From NCBI RefSeq assembly GCF_007858185.1, contig NZ_VFES01000003.1:186001-250000 (forward strand): a stretch of 64,000 nucleotides of DNA, written 5' to 3'. The notes below the pieces were generated by a model. That model searched no databases and had not been told where the DNA came from. It was given only the letters and a program-made list of their open reading frames with translations. Below are positions 55,456-63,330 of this stretch, one piece after another; position 1 is the stretch's first letter; each line of letters opens with the position of its first letter. Source of the DNA: Pseudomonas grimontii (GTDB taxonomy: Bacteria > Pseudomonadota > Gammaproteobacteria > Pseudomonadales > Pseudomonadaceae). A program made the position numbers and the translations under genes.

Positions 55456-56346
55456 ATGAATGCGCTGACTCTGCCGGATATTGCCGCGCAGGCTTCACGC
55501 CAAGCCTTGCCTCTCGACTGGGTGGGCATGTGCGGTATTGCCCTGCCGATCCTCATCGATGGCCAGCGCCTGACCGCCACCGCCGATGCCGGCGTCAGCC
55601 TGGACGACGGCACCGCCCGTGGCATTCATATGTCACGCCTGTACCTGGCGCTGGAGATGCTCGACCAGCAGCCCGTTACACCTGCAGTTCTGCGCAATGT
55701 ACTGCAGCGGTTTCTCGACAGTCATGAAGATTTATCTAAGAACGCCTACCTGCGTCTGCACACGAATTTACTGCTGAAACGCCCCGCGCTGGTCAGCCCA
55801 CTGGCCGGCTGGAAAGGCTACCCGGTGAGCATTGAGGCGCGCCTGGAAAACCAGATGTTCCACGTGGAACTAAAAATTGACGTTACGTATTCCTCAACCT
55901 GCCCCTGCTCCGCCGCCCTCGCCAGGCAGTTGATTCAGCAGCAATTTATCCAAGACTTCGGTAACACGCCGTTGCAGCATGAAGACGTGCTGACCTGGCT
56001 CGGCAGCGCCAACGGTATCGTCGCCACACCTCACAGCCAGCGCAGCAGCGCGCAGTTGCACGTGCACCTGCAAGGCGAGCATCTGGCACTGACGGACTTG
56101 ATCAACGCTGCCGAAGCCGCCCTCGGCACCGCCGTACAAACCGCCGTAAAACGCGCGGACGAACAAGCCTTCGCCCTGGCCAACGGGCAGAACCTGATGT
56201 TCTGCGAAGACGCCGCCCGCCGCCTTAACCTCGCTTTGAAACGCTCGGATGCCGTCAAAGCCTTCCACCTCAAAGTGATCCACGCCGAAAGCCTGCACGC
56301 GCACGATGCCGTGGCTGAAAGCCGCTGGACGAGAAACCCTTCATGA
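55456..56346 (+). CDS. folE2: GTP cyclohydrolase FolE2 (type IB)
   Basis: 296 residues. Makes dihydroneopterin triphosphate from GTP for folate synthesis, replacing zinc-dependent FolE when zinc is scarce; FolE2 can use other metals such as Mn. Family signs: the CPCSAALAR motif with Cys149 and Cys151, and LHVHLQGEH. The ATG at 55456 gives MNALTLPDIA; an in-frame ATG at 55444 is possible. Heads a rightward run of seven tightly packed genes (ATGA or few-base gaps) ending at 61075, under Zur-type operator 2. Confidence 0.95.
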   Translation: MNALTLPDIAAQASRQALPLDWVGMCGIALPILIDGQRLTATADAGVSLDDGTARGIHMSRLYLALEMLDQQPVTPAVLRNVLQRFLDSHEDLSKNAYLRLHTNLLLKRPALVSPLAGWKGYPVSIEARLENQMFHVELKIDVTYSSTCPCSAALARQLIQQQFIQDFGNTPLQHEDVLTWLGSANGIVATPHSQRSSAQLHVHLQGEHLALTDLINAAEAALGTAVQTAVKRADEQAFALANGQNLMFCEDAARRLNLALKRSDAVKAFHLKVIHAESLHAHDAVAESRWTRNPS

Positions 56347-57011
56347 TCAGCTGCACCGCTTTGCGCTGGGGCGCCCCCGGCCAACCGCTCACTCCCGCCG
56401 TGGATTTCACCCTGGAAACAGGCAGCCTCACCGGTGTGATTGGCCCCAACGGCTGCGGCAAAAGCAGCCTGCTCAAAGTCATCGCCGGCCTGCAAAAACC
56501 GTTGTCAGGCAAAGTCACCGTGGATGTACCGCGTCGTGGCGGCCTGTCGTTCCTGCCCCAGCAACAGCACCTTGACCGTCAGTTTCCCATCAGCCTGCAA
56601 GAACTGGTCGCCGCCGGTTTCTGGGGCGCGCGGCTCACCCCGCCACAACGCAGCGAGCGCCTGCAAAAGGTGCTGGAAGACTGGTGCCTCAGCGGCCTGG
56701 AACAGCGCCCGTTGATGGCGTTGTCTGGCGGCCAACTACAACGTGCATTGCTCGCTCGCATGAGCCTTGCCGAGTCGCCAGTGTTATTGCTTGACGAGCC
56801 CCATGCCGCTCTGGACGAAGAAGGCCAAGCGCTGTGCTGGAGCCATATCCACGCCTGGCATGCCGAAGGCCGGACGTTGGTGGTGGTGTGCCATGACCTC
56901 GCCTCCGTTCGCCACCACACCCAGCAAGTGGTGCAGATCAAAAGCAGTGGCTGTGTGTTCGGCCCCAGCAAAGAGTTGATCCGCCCACAGCCGCACATGC
57001 AGGTGGCGTGA
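56343..57011 (+). CDS. metal ABC transporter ATP-binding protein
   Basis: 222 residues of ABC ATPase: Walker A GPNGCGKSS at residues 34-42, signature ALSGGQLQRALLAR, Walker B VLLLDEPHAALD, and the H-loop VVVCHD. Start overlaps the folE2 stop by ATGA, and its own stop overlaps the permease start. Powers the importer formed with the next two genes; zinc is likely from context, but manganese cannot be excluded. Confidence 0.92.
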   Translation: MISCTALRWGAPGQPLTPAVDFTLETGSLTGVIGPNGCGKSSLLKVIAGLQKPLSGKVTVDVPRRGGLSFLPQQQHLDRQFPISLQELVAAGFWGARLTPPQRSERLQKVLEDWCLSGLEQRPLMALSGGQLQRALLARMSLAESPVLLLDEPHAALDEEGQALCWSHIHAWHAEGRTLVVVCHDLASVRHHTQQVVQIKSSGCVFGPSKELIRPQPHMQVA

Positions 57012-57877
57012 TGCACTTCGCCGCCCACCTGTGGATGCCCTTCCTCGACTTCGTCTTCATGCGTCGCGCCCTGATCGGCGGGCTGGTGCTCGCCTGCAGC
57101 ACCGCTCCGCTCGGCGTATTTCTGATCCTGCGCCGCATGAGCCTGATCGGTGACGCCGTCGCCCACGGCATATTGCCCGGCGCCGCACTGGGCTTCTGGT
57201 TCGCCGGACTCAGCCTGCCCGCACTGACCATCGGCGGCCTGGGCGCCGGCCTGAGCATGGCCGGCCTGTCGGCGTGGATTACCCGCCGCACCGGCCTGCG
57301 CGAAGACGCCAGCCTGGCGGCCATCTACCCCATCTCCCTCGCCGCCGGCGTGTTGATCCTGGGCCTGGCCGGCAAGCGCCTGGACCTGCTGCACCTGCTG
57401 TTCGGCTCAGCCCTGGCCGTCGACGAAACCACCCTGACCGGCATGCTCTGGGTCTCCGGGTTCAGCCTGATCGCCATGATGCTGATCTACAAACCGCTGC
57501 TGCTGGACACCCTCGACCCGCTGTTCCTGCAAACCGTCAGCCGCCTTGGCCCGCTGGCCCACGGCCTGTTCCTGACCCTGGTGGTACTGAACCTGGTGAT
57601 CGGCTTCCAAGCCATCGGCGCCTTGATGGTGGTGGGTTTGATGATGTTGCCGGCCATCGCTTCACGCTTCTGGAGCCGGCGCCTGCCGGTGTTGATCGCA
57701 GTATCGGCGGTGCTGGGATGCCTGTCGGTGTGGTTGGGTTTGTTGCTGTCGTTCTACTTCTCGCTGCCCAGCGGCCCGGCGATTGTGCTGGTGGCTGGCG
57801 GCGGGTACCTGCTGTCCGTGGTCTTCGGTCCGGTGCACGGCTTGCTGCGCCGCCCGCCTTTGCTTACATCCCAATGA
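57011..57877 (+). CDS. metal ABC transporter permease (ZnuB/ABC-3 type)
   Basis: 288 residues with about eight membrane helices. ABC-3 family features: FLILRRMSLIGDAVAHGILPG near the N-terminus and GFQAIGALMVVGLMMLPAI near the C-terminus. Starts at the ATG at 57011, overlapping the ATPase stop. Forms the channel of the importer in the Zur-controlled operon. Confidence 0.92.
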   Translation: MHFAAHLWMPFLDFVFMRRALIGGLVLACSTAPLGVFLILRRMSLIGDAVAHGILPGAALGFWFAGLSLPALTIGGLGAGLSMAGLSAWITRRTGLREDASLAAIYPISLAAGVLILGLAGKRLDLLHLLFGSALAVDETTLTGMLWVSGFSLIAMMLIYKPLLLDTLDPLFLQTVSRLGPLAHGLFLTLVVLNLVIGFQAIGALMVVGLMMLPAIASRFWSRRLPVLIAVSAVLGCLSVWLGLLLSFYFSLPSGPAIVLVAGGGYLLSVVFGPVHGLLRRPPLLTSQ

Positions 57878-57888
57878 GGTGTTTCCCG

Positions 57889-58767
57889 ATGCGCGCTCTA
57901 CTCGTGCTGTTCAGTCTGCTGCTGCCGCTGTCGATGGCCCAGGCCGCCGACAAACTCCAAGTGGTTACCAGTTTCAGTATTCTCGATGACATCACCCACC
58001 AGATCGGTGGCGATCACATCCAGATCAGCAACATGGTCGGCCCCGACGCCGACGCCCATACCTACGAGCCAACCCCGGACGACGCCAAGGCGCTGCTCAA
58101 GGCCAAGGTGATCATCAAGAATGGCCTGGGCTTTGAGCCGTGGCTGGACCGCCTGGTCACCAGCACCGAAACCAAGGCCACGGTGGTCACCGCCAGCAAA
58201 GGTGTGATCTCCCACACCATGGAGGAAGACGGCGAAACCATTCCCGACCCGCACGCCTGGCACAACCTGGCCAACGCCGAAATCTATGTGAACAACATCA
58301 CCAAGGCGCTGGTGGCTGCCGACCCGGCCAACAAGGCCGACTACCTGCGTAACAGCCAAGCCTACCTGAAAGAAATCTACCGCCTGCTGGCCGAAGCCAA
58401 GACCAAATTCGGCGCGCTGCCGCCGGGTAACCGTCGCATCGTTACCTCCCATGACGCCTTCGGCTACCTGGGCCAGGCCTATGGCATCCAGTTCCTGGCG
58501 CCTCAAGGCCTGTCCACCGAACGTGAACCTTCGGCCGCCGAAGTCGCCGCGCTGATCACCCAGATCCGCAAAGACAAGGTCAAGGCCGTGTTCATGGAAA
58601 ACATCAAGGACTCGCGCCTGCTCAAGCAGATCGCCGATGAAAGCGGCGCGCAGATTGGCGGCACGCTGTACTCCGACGCCCTGGCTGCAGAAGGCCCGGC
58701 CAGCACCTTCATCGGGCTGTTCGAGTACAACCTCAATACGCTGTGTGCGGCGTTGAGCAAGCCATGA
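57889..58767 (+). CDS. metal ABC transporter substrate-binding protein (ZnuA-like)
   Basis: 292 residues. Signal peptide MRALLVLFSLLLPLSMAQAA, then a cluster A-I metal-binding fold. Likely ligands: His57 (DADAHTYEP), His122 (DPHAWHN), a third His in VTSHDAFGYLG near residue 188, and an Asp in LYSDAL. The His-rich acidic loop of classical ZnuA is missing; only a short HTMEEDGETIPD stands there. GAGGTG before the ATG at 57889 fixes the start. Overlaps hisI by ATGA. Confidence 0.92.
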   Translation: MRALLVLFSLLLPLSMAQAADKLQVVTSFSILDDITHQIGGDHIQISNMVGPDADAHTYEPTPDDAKALLKAKVIIKNGLGFEPWLDRLVTSTETKATVVTASKGVISHTMEEDGETIPDPHAWHNLANAEIYVNNITKALVAADPANKADYLRNSQAYLKEIYRLLAEAKTKFGALPPGNRRIVTSHDAFGYLGQAYGIQFLAPQGLSTEREPSAAEVAALITQIRKDKVKAVFMENIKDSRLLKQIADESGAQIGGTLYSDALAAEGPASTFIGLFEYNLNTLCAALSKP

Positions 58768-59177
58768 CCCTGAGCATGCTCGAACTGGAAGGGGCTGCCG
58801 TCGGCAGCCGCTTTCCCCTCGCAGCGGTGCTCGACGCCCTGCCGTGGAACAGCGACGGCCTGATCGCCGCCATCGCCCAGCAACACGGCAGCGGCGAAGT
58901 GTTGATGCTGGCCTGGATGAATCGCCAGGCCCTCAACGAAACGCTGGCCACCGGGCAGGTCTGCTACTGGTCACGCTCGCGCCGGCAGCTGTGGCGCAAG
59001 GGTGAAAACTCCGGCCATTGGCAACAGCTGGTGGAAGCACGCCTGGATTGTGACGGTGACGCGGTACTGCTGATCGTCGACCAGCAAGGCCCGGCCTGCC
59101 ACACCGGCCGCCCCACCTGTTTCTATAACGCCATCGACGGCGCCTACGTTCACGTCATTACGGAGCCAGTTGCATGA
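58764..59177 (+). CDS. hisI: phosphoribosyl-AMP cyclohydrolase paralogue (HisI)
   Basis: 137 residues. Opens the ring of phosphoribosyl-AMP, step three of histidine synthesis. Conserved: WMNRQALNET, ACYWSRSR-like VCYWSRSRRQLWRKGENSG, DCDGDA, and ACHTGRPTC. Zinc ligands Cys96, Cys112 and Cys119 and the Mg aspartates of DCDGD are all present, so it still looks metal-dependent. Placed within the Zur-controlled operon, it is a second, starvation-expressed copy rather than the housekeeping hisI of the his operon. Confidence 0.92.
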   Translation: MTLSMLELEGAAVGSRFPLAAVLDALPWNSDGLIAAIAQQHGSGEVLMLAWMNRQALNETLATGQVCYWSRSRRQLWRKGENSGHWQQLVEARLDCDGDAVLLIVDQQGPACHTGRPTCFYNAIDGAYVHVITEPVA

Positions 59178-59734
59178 TCCGCAAGAACCCTTCCGGCGAT
59201 CTGCCGGTGATTGCCGAATCGGCCTACATCGACAAGACCGCGATCATCTGCGGCAAGGTCATCATCGGCGAGAACGTGTTTGTCGGCCCCTACGCCGTGA
59301 TCCGCGCCGACGAAGTCGACGCCAGCGGCGCCATGGACCCGATCACCATCGGCGCCAACTCCAATATCCAGGACGGCGTGGTCATTCACTCCAAATCCGG
59401 CGCGGCGGTGACGATAGGAGAATTTACATCCATCGCGCATCGCTCCATCGTCCACGGTCCCTGCACCGTCGGCGACCGCGTGTTTATCGGTTTCAACAGT
59501 GTGCTGTTCAATTGCGCCGTCGGCGATGGGTGCGTGGTGCGCCATAACTCGGTGGTCGACGGCCGGGATTTGCCCGTCGCCTTCTACGTGCCCTCCACCA
59601 CACGTATCGGACCGAATACCGACTTGTCGCAATTCCCACCGGTGAGTGTCAGCGCCTCGGAGTTTTCCGAAGACGTGGCACGTACCAACGTCGACCTGGT
59701 GCGCGGTTACAAAGCCCTGCAAAACGAGTTCTAA
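59174..59734 (+). CDS. gamma-class carbonic anhydrase-like protein
   Basis: 186 residues of left-handed beta-helix (repeated hexapeptides such as IIGENVFVGPYAVIRADE). Metal-ligand histidines of gamma carbonic anhydrases are in place: His72 (VIHSKSG), His89 and His94 (SIAHRSIVHG). Gamma enzymes can work with iron or cobalt, a plausible substitute for zinc beta-type anhydrases. Start overlaps the hisI stop by ATGA and pyrC follows after 3 bases. Confidence 0.92.
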   Translation: MIRKNPSGDLPVIAESAYIDKTAIICGKVIIGENVFVGPYAVIRADEVDASGAMDPITIGANSNIQDGVVIHSKSGAAVTIGEFTSIAHRSIVHGPCTVGDRVFIGFNSVLFNCAVGDGCVVRHNSVVDGRDLPVAFYVPSTTRIGPNTDLSQFPPVSVSASEFSEDVARTNVDLVRGYKALQNEF

Positions 59735-59737
59735 GCC

Positions 59738-61075
59738 ATGAGTCGCCTGCTGATCCGCAATGCCCGACTGGTGAACGAGGGCCAGGAATTCGACGCCGAC
59801 GTGCTGGTCGCCAATGGCCGTATCGAAAAGATCGCCAGCAGTATCGAGGGGAACGCCGCGCCGGTGGCCATCGACGCCCAAGGCCAGTGGCTGCTGCCGG
59901 GCATGATTGACGATCAGGTGCATTTTCGTGATCCGGGCGCGCCGGACAAGGGCAGCTTCTACAGCGAGTCCCGCGCAGCCGTGGCCGGCGGCATCACCAG
60001 TGTCATGGATATGCCAAACACCAACCCGGCCACACTGAACCTGGAAGCCCTCGCCGATAAAAAGCGCCGCGCGGCCCTGCACTCGGTGGCCAACTATGGC
60101 TTTCACTTCGGGGTCAGCAACGACAACCTCGACACCGTCGCCGCCCTCGACCCGCGTGAAGTGGCCGGAGTCAAAGTGTTCATGGGCGCCTCTACCGGCA
60201 ACATGCTGGTGGACGATCCACGCATCCTGGAACGGCTGTTTGCCGAAGTGCCGACCATTCTGCTGGCCCACTGCGAACACACGCCGAGCATCCAAGCCAA
60301 CGAACAACGCATGCGCGAGCGCTTTGGCGACAAGATCCCCGCCGTCGCCCACCCGCTGATCCGCGATGCCGAAGCCTGCTATCGCTCATCCTCCTTCGCC
60401 GTGGAATTGGCCAAGCGTCACGGTACACGCCTGCATGTGCTGCACCTGACCAGCGCTCGCGAGCTGGAATTGTTCGAAGACAAACCGCTGGCGCAAAAAC
60501 GCATTACCGCTGAAGTCTGCGTGCATCACCTGCTGTTCGACGACCACGACTATCACCGCCTTGGCCACCAGATCAAATGCAACCCGGCGATCAAGACCTG
60601 CGCCGATCGCGACGCCCTGCGCGTGGCCTTGCTGAGTGATCGTCTGGATGTGATTGGCACTGACCATGCACCGCATACCTGGGCGCAAAAACAGTTGGAG
60701 TATCGTGAGGCGCCCTCGGGTTTGCCCTTGGTACAACACGCGCTGCCGGCGCTGTTGGAGTTGGTGGCCGATGGGCTGCTGCCCCTGACCACCCTGGTGG
60801 CCAAGACCAGCCACCGTGTCGCCGACCTGTTTGCCATCCCCGACCGGGGTTATCTACGCGAAGGGTATTGGGCCGACCTGGTGCTGATCAAACCTGAGCC
60901 CGAGGGAAAGCCGGTCAGGGATGAAACGGTTCTTGCCCGCTGCGGCTGGACGCCGTTCGCCGAACGTCGCTTTCGCCACAGTGTGAGCACTACCCTGGTC
61001 TGCGGCCACCTGGCCTGGCACAACGGCCAGGTGGTCGACAGCTGCCAGGGTTTACCCCTGCATTTCCTAAGGTAG
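59738..61075 (+). CDS. pyrC: dihydroorotase paralogue (PyrC, zinc-starvation copy)
   Basis: 445 residues of amidohydrolase: metal motif DDQVHFRDPG near the start (H-x-R), GVKVFMGASTGNM with the carboxylated lysine region, LLAHCEHTPS, LHVLHLTSA and GTDHAPHTW with the catalytic Asp. Converts carbamoyl aspartate to dihydroorotate in pyrimidine synthesis. Last gene of the operon begun by folE2; a starvation-expressed version of a zinc enzyme. Its stop codon is formed inside a REP-type palindrome. Confidence 0.93.
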   Translation: MSRLLIRNARLVNEGQEFDADVLVANGRIEKIASSIEGNAAPVAIDAQGQWLLPGMIDDQVHFRDPGAPDKGSFYSESRAAVAGGITSVMDMPNTNPATLNLEALADKKRRAALHSVANYGFHFGVSNDNLDTVAALDPREVAGVKVFMGASTGNMLVDDPRILERLFAEVPTILLAHCEHTPSIQANEQRMRERFGDKIPAVAHPLIRDAEACYRSSSFAVELAKRHGTRLHVLHLTSARELELFEDKPLAQKRITAEVCVHHLLFDDHDYHRLGHQIKCNPAIKTCADRDALRVALLSDRLDVIGTDHAPHTWAQKQLEYREAPSGLPLVQHALPALLELVADGLLPLTTLVAKTSHRVADLFAIPDRGYLREGYWADLVLIKPEPEGKPVRDETVLARCGWTPFAERRFRHSVSTTLVCGHLAWHNGQVVDSCQGLPLHFLR

Positions 61076-61097
61076 GCGCGAGCTTGCTCGCTCCTAC
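61072..61097. repeat. REP-type palindrome at the pyrC stop
   Basis: gtaggcgcgagc pairs with gctcgctcctac (one bulge). A different REP class (GTAGGAGCGAGC core) from the two REPINs here. Overlaps the TAG of pyrC at 61073-61075 and sits between converging genes. Confidence 0.75.
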
Positions 61098-61100
61098 ACG

Positions 61101-61622
61101 TTAAGCGCGAGGCTTGACCGTACCGCAATCGGTGCCCAGCCATTGGGCGTGAGTGTTCAGGCTGCCCTTCTGCTGAACGCCGGTAGCATTGAAGGTGCCG
61201 TTGACGGCGGTGGTGAATTCCTTCTGGCTCTGGAAGGTAGCGACGCCGGTACCCTGGGCTTTCGGACAGCTGAAACGGAATTTCCACTGGTTGCCGGTCT
61301 TGTCGGTCACTTCCTGTTTGCAGCCCGATTGCGGATCGGTCAGGGGGATCGAATCAGAGGCGACTTGTGCCGGGGTGAGGCACACCTGCACGCCTTTTCC
61401 GGCCATGGTGATGCCTTGTTTCTCCAGCATGGCGCGCTGTTCGGGGGTCATCTGTTGCTTGAGCTGACCGAGGATCAGCGACAGGTCCGGCAGGTCCTGG
61501 TTGTCGACTTTCATGTTGCTGGTGGTCAATTCCCACAAGCCCGGCGCCAGCATCTGCGCCTGCGCTGCCACCGGCAACGACAAACCAACAACCATGGCCA
61601 AACCAAGCAGACGAGCATTCAT
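61101..61622 (-). CDS. DUF3617 secreted protein
   Basis: 173 residues with a signal peptide (MNARLLGLAMVVGLSLPVAA, cleaved near AQA) and a mature domain beginning LAPGLWELTTSNMKVDNQ, the APGLWE start typical of DUF3617. Four cysteines (VCLTP, GCKQE, FSCPK, DCGT) could form two disulfides. AGGAG 8 bases before the ATG at 61622. Periplasmic; function unknown. Confidence 0.88.
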   Translation of the reverse strand: MNARLLGLAMVVGLSLPVAAQAQMLAPGLWELTTSNMKVDNQDLPDLSLILGQLKQQMTPEQRAMLEKQGITMAGKGVQVCLTPAQVASDSIPLTDPQSGCKQEVTDKTGNQWKFRFSCPKAQGTGVATFQSQKEFTTAVNGTFNATGVQQKGSLNTHAQWLGTDCGTVKPRA

Positions 61623-61752
61623 CGGGTAACTCCTGGGCAATTGTGGGCGTTAGACGCCGCAAAAGTGCCAGTGTTGCACGGCAAATAAAATAGCGACATT
61701 CGCAGCCGTTCATGGTCTGTTAGGCATTGGATTGCCTGGAGTACCGTCGTCC

Positions 61753-63192
61753 ATGGATTTCTTTGGCCCGCACCTGCTCGCCTACTTCATCGCCACGCTG
61801 CACTTTCTCGGGACTCTCGCCGCGATCCACGCGGTGCTGACCGTCAGGACCGCCCAAGGCTCAATCGCCTGGGCCCTGTCGCTGATGTTCATGCCCTATC
61901 TCACCCTGATCCCTTACCTGATTTTTGGCCGCAGCACCTTCGATGCGTATATCCAGGCGCGTCGCCAGGCCAACCAGGAAATGCACACCGCCATCACCGA
62001 GCTGAACTGGCGTCCCTGGGTCGAAGAAGCCCTCGCCGCACGCAACTCCAGCGCCTACGCCTCGTTGCGCGCCATGCCCAAACTGGGCCGCATGCCGTGC
62101 CTGGCGAACAATGAAGTGCACCTGCTGATCAATGGCGAGGCCACCTTCAGTGCGATCTTCGAGGCCATCCGCAACGCACAAACCGCCGTGCTGTTTCAGT
62201 TCTTCATCATTCATGACGATGAACTCGGCCGTCAGTTGCAGAGCCTGTTGAAGGAAAAGGTCGCTCAAGGCGTGGGCATCTACGTACTGTATGACCGCAT
62301 CGGCAGCCATGCCCTGCCCTATCGCTACGTGCAATCGCTGCGCGACGCAGGGGTGCAGGTCAAGGCATTCGCCACCCGCAGCGGTTGGCTCAATCGTTTC
62401 CAGGTCAACTTCCGTAACCATCGCAAAATCGTGGTGGTGGACGGTATCACCGGGTTCGTCGGCGGGCACAACGTGGGCGATGAATACCTGGGCAAAAAAC
62501 CACCGCTGGCGCCATGGCGCGATACCCATGTGCAGGTCACAGGCCCGGTGGTGGCATGTTTGCAGGAGTCGTTCGCCGAAGACTGGTTCTGGGCGGCACG
62601 GGAACTGCCGCCGCTGATCCTGCCGGACGCCTATCCCGAAGACGGCGTGCTCTGCCAACTGCTCGCCAGCGGCCCGGCCGATCCGTATGAAACCTGTTCG
62701 CTGTTTTTTGTCGAGGCCATCCACGCGGCAACCGAGCGCGTGTGGATCACCAGCCCGTATTTCATCCCCGACGAAGCGGTGTTCGCCGCCCTGCGCCTGG
62801 CGGTCCTGCGGGGAGTGGACGTGCGTCTGCTGCTGCCATCGCGGCCCGACCACCGCATCGTGTACGCCGCGTCCAGCCTGTATGCGATCGAGGCAGTGCG
62901 CGCCGGTGTACGGGTGTTCCGCTACACGCCGGGGTTTCTGCATCAGAAAGTGGTGTTGGTGGACAGCGAGATCAGCGCCATCGGCAGTGCAAACATGGAC
63001 AACCGCTCGTTCCGGTTGAATTTCGAAGTGATGCTGCTGACGGTCGACGAAGCGTTCGCCAAGCAGGTGGAACTGATGCTGCTGGACGACTTCGCGCAGG
63101 CCCATGAAGTCAGCCAGGAAGAAAGCCGCGAGACCCGCCGCCTGCAACAAGTGGGGATGCGGGTGGCGCGCTTGATCTCACCAATCCTTTAA
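61753..63192 (+). CDS. cls: cardiolipin synthase (ClsA-type)
   Basis: 479 residues. Two N-terminal membrane helices ([20 protein letters not shown] and the next) and two phospholipase D HKD motifs: [10 protein letters not shown] with His223/Lys225/Asp230, and [11 protein letters not shown] with His397/Lys399/Asp404, each followed by GSAN or GGHN. Joins two phosphatidylglycerols into cardiolipin at the inner membrane. The ATG at 61753 is used, with GGAG 11 bases upstream; a start at 61732 would add seven residues. Confidence 0.94.
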   Translation: MDFFGPHLLAYFIATLHFLGTLAAIHAVLTVRTAQGSIAWALSLMFMPYLTLIPYLIFGRSTFDAYIQARRQANQEMHTAITELNWRPWVEEALAARNSSAYASLRAMPKLGRMPCLANNEVHLLINGEATFSAIFEAIRNAQTAVLFQFFIIHDDELGRQLQSLLKEKVAQGVGIYVLYDRIGSHALPYRYVQSLRDAGVQVKAFATRSGWLNRFQVNFRNHRKIVVVDGITGFVGGHNVGDEYLGKKPPLAPWRDTHVQVTGPVVACLQESFAEDWFWAARELPPLILPDAYPEDGVLCQLLASGPADPYETCSLFFVEAIHAATERVWITSPYFIPDEAVFAALRLAVLRGVDVRLLLPSRPDHRIVYAASSLYAIEAVRAGVRVFRYTPGFLHQKVVLVDSEISAIGSANMDNRSFRLNFEVMLLTVDEAFAKQVELMLLDDFAQAHEVSQEESRETRRLQQVGMRVARLISPIL

Positions 63193-63210
63193 CCAGATAA
63201 CACAAAACAA

Positions 63211-63301
63211 AATGTGGGAGGGGGCTTGCCCCCGATTGCAGAGTGTCAGTCGCAACATACATGACTGATACACCGCCATCGGGGGCAAGCCCCCTCCCAC
63301 A
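63211..63301. repeat. REPIN (paired REP sequences)
   Basis: AATGTGGGAGGGGGCTTGCC at 63211 and its inverse (gggggcaagcccc...cac) ending at 63300, 47 bases apart. Same REP class as at 38206. Lies between cls and the cyclopropane synthase-like gene, which converge. Confidence 0.92.
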
Positions 63302-63330
63302 CTCGATCTCACGCGTATCCAGAAACGCAT

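Noticed and set aside
57274..58767. 497-residue reading that fuses sequence within the permease gene to the ZnuA-like protein
   Set aside because: The first 200 residues are an out-of-frame reading of the permease; the true start at 57889 has a ribosome site and signal peptide.
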